64,000 nt of DNA from Hyaloscypha bicolor E (taxonomy: Eukaryota > Ascomycota > Leotiomycetes > Helotiales > Hyaloscyphaceae). Below are positions 40,601 to 52,200 of this stretch, in pieces. The DNA lies in the NCBI RefSeq assembly GCF_002865645.1, contig NW_020194684.1:4441952-4505951 (forward strand). Direction: 5' to 3'. The translations under genes were made by a program, and so were the position numbers. Below the pieces are notes generated by a model that had not been told where the DNA came from, ran no database searches, and was given only the letters and a program-made list of their open reading frames with translations. Numbering within the stretch: the first letter of the stretch is position 1; each line of letters opens with the position of its first letter.

Positions 40601-43600
40601 ATAAGTACGAAATATTATTAGTTCCTGAGAGTCCGGATTTATAGCTATATAATAGAAAGCTTAGTAAATATCTAATTTAATATAGATCTTAGCCTTAGAT
40701 AATTAACTTAAAGTTTTATTAATAAGGGAAAGAGAATATTAATTCTTCCGGGTAATATTATTTAGGTAGCGGAAATTAATATAAAAGTATAAATCTCCGT
40801 TTACTTTCTTTATAAAAAGAACTAGTAAAGTAAAGAGAGCCTAACTAGCTTTAATAAAGCTCTTAGTCAGATTATCTTATAAGAAATACTTGATTTCTAG
40901 AAGCTCTTAAGTAAACTACTACCGGAGAAATTAATATCTAATATTCTTAGTTCTTTTTAGGCCTTTAATCTAAATCTTATAATTATATAATTTATAGAAA
41001 GAAAGAATATTAGATTTCTTCTTAGAGAAAATAAAGGTATATTCCTTAAGTTCCGGAGGCAATATTCTCTATAACTACTAAAGCTCTATTTCTTCCGGTT
41101 ATTAATTCTCTAGGCCAGGAATAGCTTCTTTTTTCCGAGCTTTAAATTCCTTATTAATCTTGTAAATAGAGATTTGACTAATAATATTATCTTTTCTCTT
41201 GGCTATATAATTAAATACTATAGAAATAAGAATAGCTAGATCTAATATTTACTTTTTATTAAGAATCTCTTCTTGCTTCTTTAGCTTTTACTTGAATATT
41301 ATATCTTAATTAGGCTATAGAAACTTCTTTTCTATAGTCTTATATAATTTCCTCTAATTAGTCCGGAAAAAGAAAGACTATTTTAGAATAGAAGGTTTCC
41401 AGGAATAGCTTATAATAGAATCTTATTAATTAGTATCTTTTTAATATTTCTTATTAGATTACTTCTCTAGCTATTATTATAAAATACTAATAATATAACC
41501 GAATTATATAGATTTAGGCTTATTTTTTGGCTATATAAGCCTATGTTTTTTATAATTAACTAGAATATTAATATATATTACTTATTTCTTACTAAGAATA
41601 ATATTATAATCTCTAAGATTTAGGATAATTATAGATATATTAATACTTTATTTATTAATTAGAAATAAGACTTCTATATATTTCTTAGTAAACTTAGCTA
41701 GCTTTCCGTTAAAACCATATATAGTATAGGATAAGAAAAGGAATTATAGTTCTATTTCTAATAATTATTTTATAAGCTAAATAAGCTTTATATTAATAAA
41801 AGTATAACTATTAGTTCTAGTATTAATAAGGGAAAAAAACTTGATTTCTAATCTATTTATACTAATAATATAGGGCATTATAAGAGTATTTCCTTTTATT
41901 AGATAAGTTAAGTTAATCTTTACTAAATTCATATTATAAGTCCCTAAAGTAAAGACTTTCTTTAGGAATACTTATTTCTTAGTTCTATACTAGAATTAGA
42001 GCTCAAATTCTCTAAATACTTTATTTAAATAGTATATTCCGGTAAAATAGGAACTAAGCCTGGCTTAATTCTAGAGAAAGCTATCTTGGTTTCCTTATTA
42101 TATAGAAGTAGATAATATCTAGTATAATAGCCAAACTTATTATAGTTATAGTATTTAATAATTAAGAGATTCTTGGTTTTTATAGGATATTACTTATACT
42201 TATAAGGGAATATATACTTAATAAGAGTAGTTAATATAGGCTCCTTAAGCTCTTTCTTAGGAGTATATTTCTTAGAAATATATAGGAATATAGTACTAGA
42301 AGTGAATTTGGCTAGAATAGCTCCTACTTTCTTATATTTCTTAGTCTTCTTATATATAGCCTTAATTTATTAATTATTAGTAATATAGTATTAAGTAAAG
42401 CAAGTAGTATTAATAGATAAATTATTATAATATATATATACTAATTTCTAGAGCTTTAGTAAAAGCTTCTTATTTAGTTTATATTTAATATCTTAAAAAC
42501 TAATACTGCTTTTTATAAATAGTTATAAGAAGAGAATATAGAACTCCTAAAATACTTAACTAGAATATATTTAAAGCTTACTAAAGTTATAATAAGTATT
42601 CTATATCTTATTAGAATTAGAATATAGCTTCTTTAGATAAGAATAGAACTCTAAGAGCTAATAGTACTAATTTGGACTATTTTTATTTATATAAGGGTTA
42701 GTTAGGGCAAGAGTATTACTAGTAAGTTTACTAGAAATATAAATAATCTTAAGATCTTTTAAGAAATATAAGTTAGTATTTCCTTATAGCTTATTTTTAA
42801 TCTGAACTAGCTAGTTATTAAAAATAGTATAATCTTTAGTAAAGAGAATTAGATCTGGGAGCTTAGTAACTCTAGTATTTCTAAAAGAAGTATAAGATAT
42901 AAGAAATTCTAAATAGGAATAAGCAGGAAATAATTCGGAATTCTTTTAAGAGGGATTCGGAATAATTAGAGCGGATAGAGTAAAAGTAGTTAGAGCTATT
43001 ATAAGCCAATCTACTATAGCTATATAGTATTTAATTTTGTTCTTAAGCTTAGTATTATAGAGCTTAGTATTCTTGAGAATAGCTTTATTATAATTATAGG
43101 CATTCTTATATGAAATAGCTCTTTAGATATTTTCCTGGTAGCTTTTTATAATAATATTAATATCTGAAAGTAAGGTATTAGGTTCCTTAGCCTATTTATA
43201 TAACTCTCTAGTAATAATATGGTTATTAGTCTCTAGAAGCTTTATAATAAAAGCAGAGGGTTCTATTTCTATAGACTTGTCTATAAATTCTCCAGGAATG
43301 CTAATAGGACGTTCGGTTCGGGAAGGGCCGCTAACGGGACGACCTGAACTAGCAGGAGCTTTACCGGAAGCCTTGGCAGAAGTTAATATAGTTCCTGGTC
43401 ACGTGGTATCCTGGGAAATTAACCTATTATACTTTTCCTCTACCATATCCTCCCTGGCAGTCTCGTTACCGGTATATATATAGGGCCTACGAGGTTATAG
43501 GGTAGGGCTTGGGGGTAGTAGTCAGGTTACTGGCCTGTGGGTGCCTATTACTCTAGGACTTGGTTAAAGAGTAGCCTTTATTCGAGGTTCTTTGATTTTT

Positions 43601-43822
43601 CGGGTTTTCGGGGGGGTTTCTGATACGCTACTGGCGTATGTTTGTAAAGGTATAAATACCTAATTCCTCTGAGGGTTCTAAAGCTTTTCGCTTTTGTTAT
43701 TCTGGAGTCTATTGCTCGAGTTTCTGAGGTTCCGTCGTCTTGGCGGCACCTATATTTCTGATGGTTCTGAATTGGTTTATTTGAAATCCTCTACAGGATT
43801 AAAGGGAGTGAGCTTTGAATAC

Positions 43823-44095
43823 TGTTACGGGTACGGCATTCAGGGCTTGGAAAGCAAGGTAGAAGGTCCCTTACGAAGACGATTCAAAGCTAAGGAAGGG
43901 AAAACTAGAATACAGGAGGCTGCGAGGGAGTATATGCACCCCACAGTGCGCTAGTCCTGAAGGGGCTAGCCTTCTAAATATCTCCAGTGCATTCCAAGCA
44001 TATTTCCCTAGCGAGGCGGCCGCGTCACGTGCGCCTAGGAGGCATCTGGCATCTGGCGAGGCATCTCAGATGCCGGGCATCTGGGAATTGTGACA
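43823..44095 (-). repeat. 5' LTR of Gypsy 1 (weakly mutated)
   Basis: Starts TGTTACGGG and ends GTGACA on the plus strand. Retains many CpG sites. The 6822-7096 and 13547-13762 copies belong to the same family. Confidence 0.92.
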
Positions 44096-44281
44096 ATATA
44101 TTACTAATTTTCTGTTTTTAGCTTTAATATAAAAGAAGCCTTTTATATAAATTTTCATTTTTTATATTATAATTATCTTTGAAAAATAGTATACTAGTAG
44201 TATAGAAATTTTAAAGTTAATTAGGTTATTAGTTCCTTATTTATTAAAGTTCAAAAATCGGGAGTTTTGGTATAAAATGAC

Positions 44282-44329
44282 CGTGCATTGACTCTGGTCG
44301 TGCGTTGACCTTGGATCTCGGTTATACTG
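44282..44329. repeat. Sequence with an inverted, mutated counterpart at 30081-30128
   Basis: Reads as two imperfect CGTGCRTTGACYCTGG-like units followed by TTGGATCTCGGTTA. The reverse complement of 30081-30128 has the same string with C-to-T type differences. It may be the end of an unrecognised transposon. Confidence 0.55.
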
Positions 44330-44496
44330 CTCGCAAACGGGCGTGATATACGGTACAAGAGAGGGTTTGATTCGAATTTCGATCCAGGGGAAAGTCGCAA
44401 ACGGGCCGGATACGCTTATATATCAAGCAGCGGTCTTCCGTACGAGCCGACCACGGGATCTGGCTCCTCTCTTGGCAGTATATATACAGAGAGTTC

Positions 44497-44532
44497 GATT
44501 TTAAAGAGATAAGGGATTTTAAAGAGATAAGG
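44497..44532. repeat. Perfect 18-bp tandem duplication
   Basis: GATTTTAAAGAGATAAGG twice, head to tail. Confidence 0.9.
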
Positions 44533-45500
44533 CGGGTCTGGCACTTGTGGCAATAGCATAGGCGGGCCATTATAAGAAGAGAGTAGATTAAAAGAGAGCA
44601 GGAAGAGCGTATCTCGCAGACAGATTTTGGTGTTCCTATACAGACCGGTTCACGTAACAGTGTCCGTTTTCTACGGAGCTACGGTCAATATAATAAGAGA
44701 TTTATTTATTATTTCGGTATGAGGGGAAAATTCGCTTAAGCCTCAGGCACGCATTTCGCTTAACTTTCGCGCCAAGGTGTATTTAGCCTTGCCCCCAATC
44801 TTCCACGAGCATTACGCTTCTGTTCTAGAAAAATACACAATTCTAGAAATCTTGTTTGTATCGCGTGAACTGTGCTTTTACCCAGTCGATCGGTTGACCA
44901 GGTAAATGGTTCACTTCTGCCTATTTGTCCTCTGAACTATTATCGGCTACATCACGTGACAGTTTGATGTTGTGCCTGAGGATTTTTTAGGCCATTTAGA
45001 ACGTCCTAGAATCTGGCTCAGAAGAAAGCTGCTGGCAGGGATTTTGTCTGTGCGTCACGTGGGGTGTGCGCCAAGCAGAGAATTTTTCTAGCCGCCCTGC
45101 CTTTCAAGTCAAAATTATGTCTCGAGCATCGTTCTATCCCAGCCTTCATCATTCTTCAAATTCGCATCTGGCATGATGCGACACCATCGCATGCCTCAAA
45201 GACCGAGACATGCTCCTGAGTCTCTCATCACTCCAAAGGTACAGTCCTCCCCGCTACCTCATACGCCTCAACTCCTGCACAACTATTGTGATGAATTTTC
45301 CAAAGAGAAATTATCGCGGCTTATGACGCTCTTCAACGGGTGGTTGATTAGCAATTACAAATACGCAACTTTCTGATCTGTGTTGTTATTCTATCTTGGC
45401 ATTCGAACATTTCAACGCTCTCATCGCTGACATCAAATCAGATGCGGACACATGGAGCTAAACTGGCCGACTACCATTGTCTATAGCACGACTCTCCGCC

Positions 45501-45544
45501 GCATCAGCTCTGCATCAGCTCTGCATCAGCTCTGCATCAGCTCT
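45501..45544. repeat. 11-bp tandem repeat, 4 copies
   Basis: GCATCAGCTCT four times without a mismatch. The unit is not a multiple of three, which argues against a coding role. Confidence 0.92.
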
Positions 45545-46256
45545 TCCTTCGTGCCCAACGTCCTTCGCCCCGCCAGATGTAATCCAGCGCACAATGCAGG
45601 GATATCCAGCATGCATCGGTGCTGCATGATCTTCACCCGTGAAAGAAGAACGCCCGGGTGATGATGCACCCAGGGTGCTATAAGAGCAGCGTTTCATACC
45701 TGTGGAGTGCTTGTAGCCAGGCGAATGTTCACATGACTGCATGGAGATTCATATGCTGGTAGCCTCGACGACGACCGAACACGCCACCGCAGATTGAGGC
45801 TGAAGGAGCTAGAACCATCAACAGACTCGCTGTATAGGCGCTGGAGAGAAATAACCTCATGCTGCCACATTGTCTTTGAGCATAAGTAAGACGTTGCACG
45901 CTGCGTCATAACGAGGCTTCCTCACATACTATAGGTGAACCAGTCGGTAAGTCATAGGTACAGTTGGCTCTGAAGAGTCCTCGACAGCGTTTGTGGCCGC
46001 TCAAGTGGCACATAATCTTCTTTGCTCTTTCAAGTATTTGAGCAGCGAGATTCATTGGGTTTAAGGTAGGCATGTTGCCACTAGGCCAGGGTCTGGTCAG
46101 TAGGTATGTATTATACAATGCTCTAATGAACATGGCCGTGATACACAAAATCTCCCATAGAGCTTGCCTGCTTCAAAGCTGTCATCCTTGTACCCTCATG
46201 ATTTCTTCCTTGTTCCTGTGCCCATATCCTCTCTATTCGTTTGTCTTTAATCCTCT

Positions 46257-49200
46257 CTACTGCTGGCTCAAGTGAAGCAGCAATTCAAACCAAGATGGAT
46301 GCTCAACAACTTCTTCAATTCCGATACGATAGCTGCGCCTCTGCATATGAGCGGCAAGCTGACCAGCACTGCTCGCATCACCTCCGAGCTCGAACAGAGA
46401 CTCTGTGGAGTTGTCGCAGGGTATTTCTTGCGTAGACAAGACATCGCACCACGCCGCGCCGAGAGCAGCTCTCAAATCTGCCGAGCAATTTGCCAGAGTT
46501 GTCAATTGCTCACTGGTAGGCGACACACTGCTGCCCTTCTCTTCTGGCAGCGGCAGCAAGGCCGACATACCATAGATCTCCCTCGGCGCCATGGGTGCCA
46601 TGAGCTTGGCACCCATCTTTGTGTATAACCCAGTAATGGTCTCGCTCAGATCTGACCCCATTCTCTCCGCTAGTGCCTGCGGAACGACCTGATCCTTGAA
46701 ACTGAGAAGGATCTCCATACCATCTTCGCCCGGCGTAGAGATGACATATACCTGAACATCGTCAACATCACCGGTAGACAAGTCGACACTATCGAAGTCC
46801 ACAGCCCTTCCTCGCGGACTACGCTGTTCGAAGTTCTGATGGATGATCACGGAGCTGAAGAACGACCACTTGGCCCAGTTAGTGCAATTGCGAATGATGG
46901 TCTGACTGCCCATGCTCTCGAAGGGCGTGCTGGCTAGCTGTTGAGCAGCTACAGCTGTGAGGAGATCTCTTGCTGTCCAATTCTGCTCAAGGATGATGCG
47001 GTACGGTATGATATTGACGCATGCACCAAAGACGTCTTGGCTGCCCGCTTGGCTGCGACCATGGACGAGACTGCCGAAGACAACATCATTGGTCGCCGAG
47101 TGCCTGGCGAGGACGTATGCCCAGGCTGCTTTGAGCACGTTGGCGAAAGTGAAGTCCTCCGAGTTGATCATGGCGGTCGGCAGTGTCTTGACCACTTCCG
47201 GGCCGTTAGCATATCCGAGTTGAAAGGTAGTTTGATACTTGAGCTCTGTTCGACTGCTGCCCTTGAGCAGCTTGCTCCAGTACTCTGACATCTTCTCTCT
47301 GTCGAGGAGTGATAGACTGTATAGGTGGTGCGCAAATGAAGGTATTGCATTGTTGGCACACACTGATGAATTGTAGCTGTCTTCGAATGCTGTCCACATC
47401 TTTTCGAGCGCTATCCCATCATACTGAACATGTGACAGTCGAATCACGATTCGATGTCTCTGGTCTCTGGTCTGGCGAACAATGAAGATCTTTGTGACAA
47501 CATCCCCGAAATGCAAATCGGACAGCAAGTCCCGATTCTTCAGATGCAAAGTGTACTCATCGAGACTATCCGTTGCAGTCTCGAAAACTGTGCTGTCGCT
47601 GTTAACATGTCTGAGGACGATTTGCAGGAACATGTTCTTGTACGGGATGACGACCGTCCTTAGCATATCGAATTGCTCGAGAAGAGAGACTAAAGCATGC
47701 TGTATCCTAGGAAGGTCGAATTCGTCATCGAGATCCATGGTGTGATAGAACACTGAACTGCGAGCAGTCGTGTATGTGCCCAGAAGATATCGAGTTTGCT
47801 GATCGGTGACAGGGAGAATGTCAAGCACATTGTCTAGTGACAGACCGTACTCGATCAGCTGTTGTTCTATTGGTTGCTGACTTGCCGGCGGCAATAGAGA
47901 GAAGGGTTGATAGTCAAGCTCGACTACTCTCGACTGCTCGGCTCTTCTTTGCATTTGCAATGCCATCTGCGACAATTTGACATTCCCAAGTATGTCGGCG
48001 ACGGATAGATCGAATCCTTCGTGTCGAGCTCTCATAGTGAGCTTCATAGCTTGAATGGAATCACCGCCGTGCTGCAAGAAGCTGTCATCGGCGGAGATTG
48101 ATTCGATTCCGACATTGAGAACTTCACTCCATAGCTTTTGTAAGCAGAGTTCGTGGTCAGTCGACGGTGCCCGGCGCTCTGCCTGGGTGGAGAAGGATGT
48201 TGTGAGCTCGTGCCGAGTCATACTTGCTCCGATTGCGCGCAGCTGCTTGCGATCCATCTTGCCAGAGGAGGAGAGTGGTAGTTCTTCGATCTTGATATAA
48301 GCTGAAGGGATCATATAAGCAGGAAGTCTGGCAGCAAGCCGGTCTTGTAAACCTATCATCTTCGCTCTGACATCAACATGCTGGCTGCTCTGTACGAAAG
48401 CAACAAGCATCAGCTTGTCACTGTCTCTTGGCGTCAATACCTCTGCCGCAACCTTTCCTGAAGGGCCAGCGTCGATGCAGGCTATCAGGTTGTGTTCCAC
48501 GTCGCCGAGCTCTAAGCGTTGGCCATTGATCTTAGTCTGGGCATCCTTCCTGCCGATGAAGTTGAGTGATCCATCAGAGCTGTAGGAGACAAGGTCACCG
48601 GTCTTGTATAGGCGTCCTTGACGTCCTTTGTGGTTGGTGCCATTGCCGCAGATGAGCCATTCTGGCGAGTCAATGAATGATGCTTTGGTCCTTTCGGTGT
48701 CCCTGAAATAGCCAGCTCCAACGAGTGGGCCTTCCAGTAGTAGCTCGCCGACAGCTCCAATTGTGATCAGCCTCTGATGATCTTGACTATCGACCACCCA
48801 AGTACAGAGGCCAAGGCCTCGACCAATACAACTGGCTGAAGATGCTGCAGAGTGGCGCTCGACTACTGCCATTGTCGCTTTGACTGTACATTCCGCAGGG
48901 CCATACATGTTGAGTACGCGGGCGTATGTTGCCCATTGCGAAGCGATGTGGCCTGGGAGAGGCTCACCAGCGAAGACGACGGTCTGTATGCCACCAAGGT
49001 CAAAAGGCTGCAGTACACCAGCAACAGATGGTGTTATATCCATGAAGTTCGCTTCATAGGCCAGTAGAGCGCCTGCGGGGTCATTGCTGATCTCCTGCTG
49101 CGAGGGTATACAGATACATCCTCCTGCAGCGAGCGTGTGAACGAAGTTGGACCATGAGATGTCGAACGCGTACTTGGCAAGGTCGCAGACACGACTTGAT

Positions 49201-52200
49201 CTGCTGAAGCCAGTGGCAGCCTGTTGGTGGTAGATTGCGCTGCTGAAGTTGGAGTGAGTGATCACTGCTGCCTTTGGGGTACCGGTGCTGCCTGAGGTGA
49301 ACACAAGATATAGATTGGCTGATGCATCGACAGTTGGCAGTACCTGAGTGCTTGGCGCGTCGAACGATTTCAGCGTCTCTTCGCAGAGCACAATGACTTG
49401 TTGATCTATTAAGCCTTTTGCAAGCTCTAGATTGGCGAGGGATGACAAGATCACTGGCGGATCGACCTCCCGCACAATAGCTTCAAGTCGGCTGAGAGGT
49501 AATGTGGTGTCTAAGATGACTGAGGCACAGCCAGCTTTCATGACTGCGAGCATAGCCACAGGAGTCCAGCGACTCTTCTCGAAGCATATAGGGATTACAG
49601 CAGAATTTGGGCCGAAGCCATCACTGACAAGTCCAAGGGCGATCTGCGTGGCAATGCTGTCGAGTTCTTGATATGTCCAGTGCCCATCCCACGCGCAGAT
49701 CGCTGGAGAGTGTGGGTATTGTGCCACATTCTGTGCGATTATGCCATGTACAGTGAGATCAATGGTGGCCGGGATGCTGGCGTTCCATTTCCAGATTTGA
49801 TCCAGATCTCTGTGTCCGGCAGTCCGAAGATCAGCTATCGTGAGCTCTGAAACCTGAGAGCTACATAGCTGTCGTAGGATCGATTCAAATTGCGCTGCAA
49901 ATGTCCCCACCTGATCTCTTGAGATGACTTGCGAATCAAACTTCATTCGAAGCAGTGCGCCAGTAGCCTCAAGGTCACACTCGATCGTGATGGCATAGGC
50001 GTCGAAGTCGGTCACTAGTTCGTCGACTCTGCCTGTGTCACTATCGATCTCGTCCTCTGCATCGATGAAGAGAGTATGCGGCTGTTCGTTCACAGCTTGA
50101 GCCGAATGGACGAGCAGAAGCGTTTGGAAGTCACAAGCAAGTCGAGCGGCTGGGCTTATCTTTCGGATCTCTTGCAGACCAGTGTGCTCGAAAGGAGTCA
50201 TGTCAAGCATCTGAGCTTGCAGTTGATGGAGTAGCTGGGATATGCTGCTTTCTCTTGAGGTCTTCACACGGAGAGGTACGGTGGCAATCGTGGGAGCTAT
50301 CATGTTCTCGATGCCATGGACCGGAACATGTCTGCCGTTGACCGTGACTCCGAAGATGGCCTCAGAGGAGTCAGTGTATGTCGCAATCAATATTGCAAGA
50401 GCAGCTCGAACCGTAGTCGCTGCGGTCGTGTCCGTTCTCGGCCAGGACAAATCTCGAATCTGGTACGCAACACCAAAATCAGGGCTTGGTTGAGTTGATG
50501 AAGACATCGAAGGAAATATCTGAGCTTCAAGTTGCTCGAATTGTGAAGTCCAGAACTTGCTCACAGCGTCCTTGTTAGTGTCCTGTATGAATTTCACAAA
50601 GTTCTGGAAAGGTGGTGGCGACTCGAGCTTCGGGACTCCTGCATAAGCAGTCTCTAGCATCCGCATCAATTGTGGAATAGACCAGCCGTCGTACAATGCG
50701 TGGTGTACGGTCCAAACAAAGACAGAATAGCCCTCGAGACTCGTTCGTATCTCCGAGCTCATGAGAGAGGTGCCAAGACCTATTGCCAGTATCTCGGCCT
50801 CCTCGATTTTGCCGATTTTCTGCGAAGTTTGAGTCCAGACAGCAGACTGGGCTGCGATGATAACCTGTATCATGCCTGATCCGGGAAGATCGACTATTCG
50901 AGTGCGTAGTATGGGTGTTGCCGCAATGGTATCGTCCCAGGCCCGTCGAAAGCGGTCAAGGTCAATGTCAGGTTGCAGCTCATAAGCCCATTGCGCCACG
51001 TAACTCCCAGGTCGTTGTAAGGTAAGAGCTAGGAGACCTTCCTGCAAAGGCGTACATGGAAAGGCGTCTTCGATCATGCTTGTAGCAATACCACAGAGCT
51101 CTGCTATCTGCTCACGAGCTGCTGTTGAGCTGGCGTTTGCAGGCAGCAGCGAGAAAGCCGGGACGGCTGTGTCTTGCGTGCTGTGGATGGTCTTCATTCT
51201 TTTGGACTGGTCGGCCAGGTTCGGATAGCGAAGAATGTCAGTCACTGGCAGTTTGAAGCTGTCATCTCGAGCCATGGCAGAAAGCTTCATGGCGCCGACA
51301 GAGTCTCCGCCAAGACGAATGAAACTGTCGTCAGTCCTGATGGTGTCGGAGGGGACCTCGAGTACAGTTGACCAGAGAGCTGCGAGCTCCCTCTCCATGT
51401 CTGTCATTGGGCCTGCATTCTCTGTTGCTCGTGCAACACCTTGGGCGTTTATCTCTTGTCTTGAAAGATGCTCGTACATGCCTCGTAGTTTCCCTCTGTC
51501 GATCTTACCGGACACCATCACGGGGAAGCTCTCTGTCCATATGAATGCGGAGGGAACCATGAATGCCGGCAGCTGATAAGCAAGCTTGGCGAACAAACCA
51601 GCAGTGACTTGTCGCAGTGCTGCAGAAGAGCCTCCTTCTGTGCTTAAGAAAGCCACGAGCACTTTCTTCGTGCTGTCTCGAGGTTTGACAAGCTCGACGA
51701 CCACATGGACAACAGCCTCGTGCTCTATGCAGGAGCGAATACAGTATTCGATCGAACCCAGCTCTATACGCTGCCCATTGATCTTGATTTGATTATCTTT
51801 CCGTCCCAGGCATGATAGAGTGCCGTCGTGATTATAGCGCACAAGATCACCTGTTTTGTACAAGCGTCCTCGTCGCCCCGCGTAGGAATTGAAGCCACGG
51901 AGCATCCATGGAGGATCATGGACGAATGATGCTGCTGTCAACTCTAGGTTGAGATAACCGGGGCCAACTAGCGGGCCTTCGAGGAGAAGTTCGCCAACGC
52001 ATCCAAGAGGGACAAGAGAGTTTCTTGTAGTGTCAACCACCCAAGTGACGACACCCACACCGCGACCAATGGAAACCTGAGAGTCCTCTGAGCTGATGTT
52101 TGTTGTTACCGTTACAGGCGTACACTCGCAAGGTCCGTAGTGGTTCATAGTCTTGACTGTACTCGCAAAGACTTTGCTCAACTCAGGCGTCAAGGCTTCA

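Larger units (their letters stand above)
37393..44095 (-). mobile_element. Ty3/Gypsy chromovirus family 1, full length
   Basis: Two 273-bp LTRs (37393-37665, 43823-44095) and a perfect duplication ATATA (37388-37392, 44096-44100). On the minus strand the LTR starts TGTCACAATT and a purine-rich tract lies beside the left LTR, so the 5' LTR is on the right. Minus-strand translation gives a gag start (VEEKYNRLISQDTT), reverse transcriptase (VNGDLYFYINFRYLNNITRKN; catalytic box YLNN at about 40461-40486), RNase H, integrase, and a chromodomain-like C-terminus (EYGIKRVI, then IPGPL) near 37880-38100. All frames are broken by stops. The right 0.8 kb is hardly mutated. Confidence 0.93.
44096..46256. 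other. Transition zone downstream of the NRPS, no supported gene
   Basis: Composition changes from AT-rich (to about 44270) to ordinary. Small frames on both strands overlap each other, are under about 90 codons, have no recognisable domain, and do not connect through plausible introns. It contains an 18-bp perfect tandem duplication (44497-44532), a 4-copy 11-bp repeat (45501-45544) and two TCACGTG sites (near 44953 and 45055). The NRPS terminator and 3' UTR should lie in its right part, but I see no clear signal. Confidence 0.7.

Noticed and set aside
43277..43954. Two plus-strand frames of 68 and 86 codons in the weakly mutated end of Gypsy 1
   Set aside because: They are antisense to gag or lie across the LTR; the element is coded on the minus strand.
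44322..44570. An 82-codon minus-strand frame with CYCHKC near its start
   Set aside because: The repeated LISLKS comes from the 18-bp tandem duplication, no domain is recognisable, and there is no supporting exon nearby.
44953..45061. Two TCACGTG motifs that could be bHLH/bZIP sites
   Set aside because: Six-base palindromes occur by chance at this length and no promoter of a supported gene lies here; the same motif also occurs in the LTRs.
45452..46275. Several overlapping frames of 64-80 codons on both strands downstream of the NRPS
   Set aside because: They overlap each other, show no domain or conserved motif, and one is built on an 11-bp repeat.
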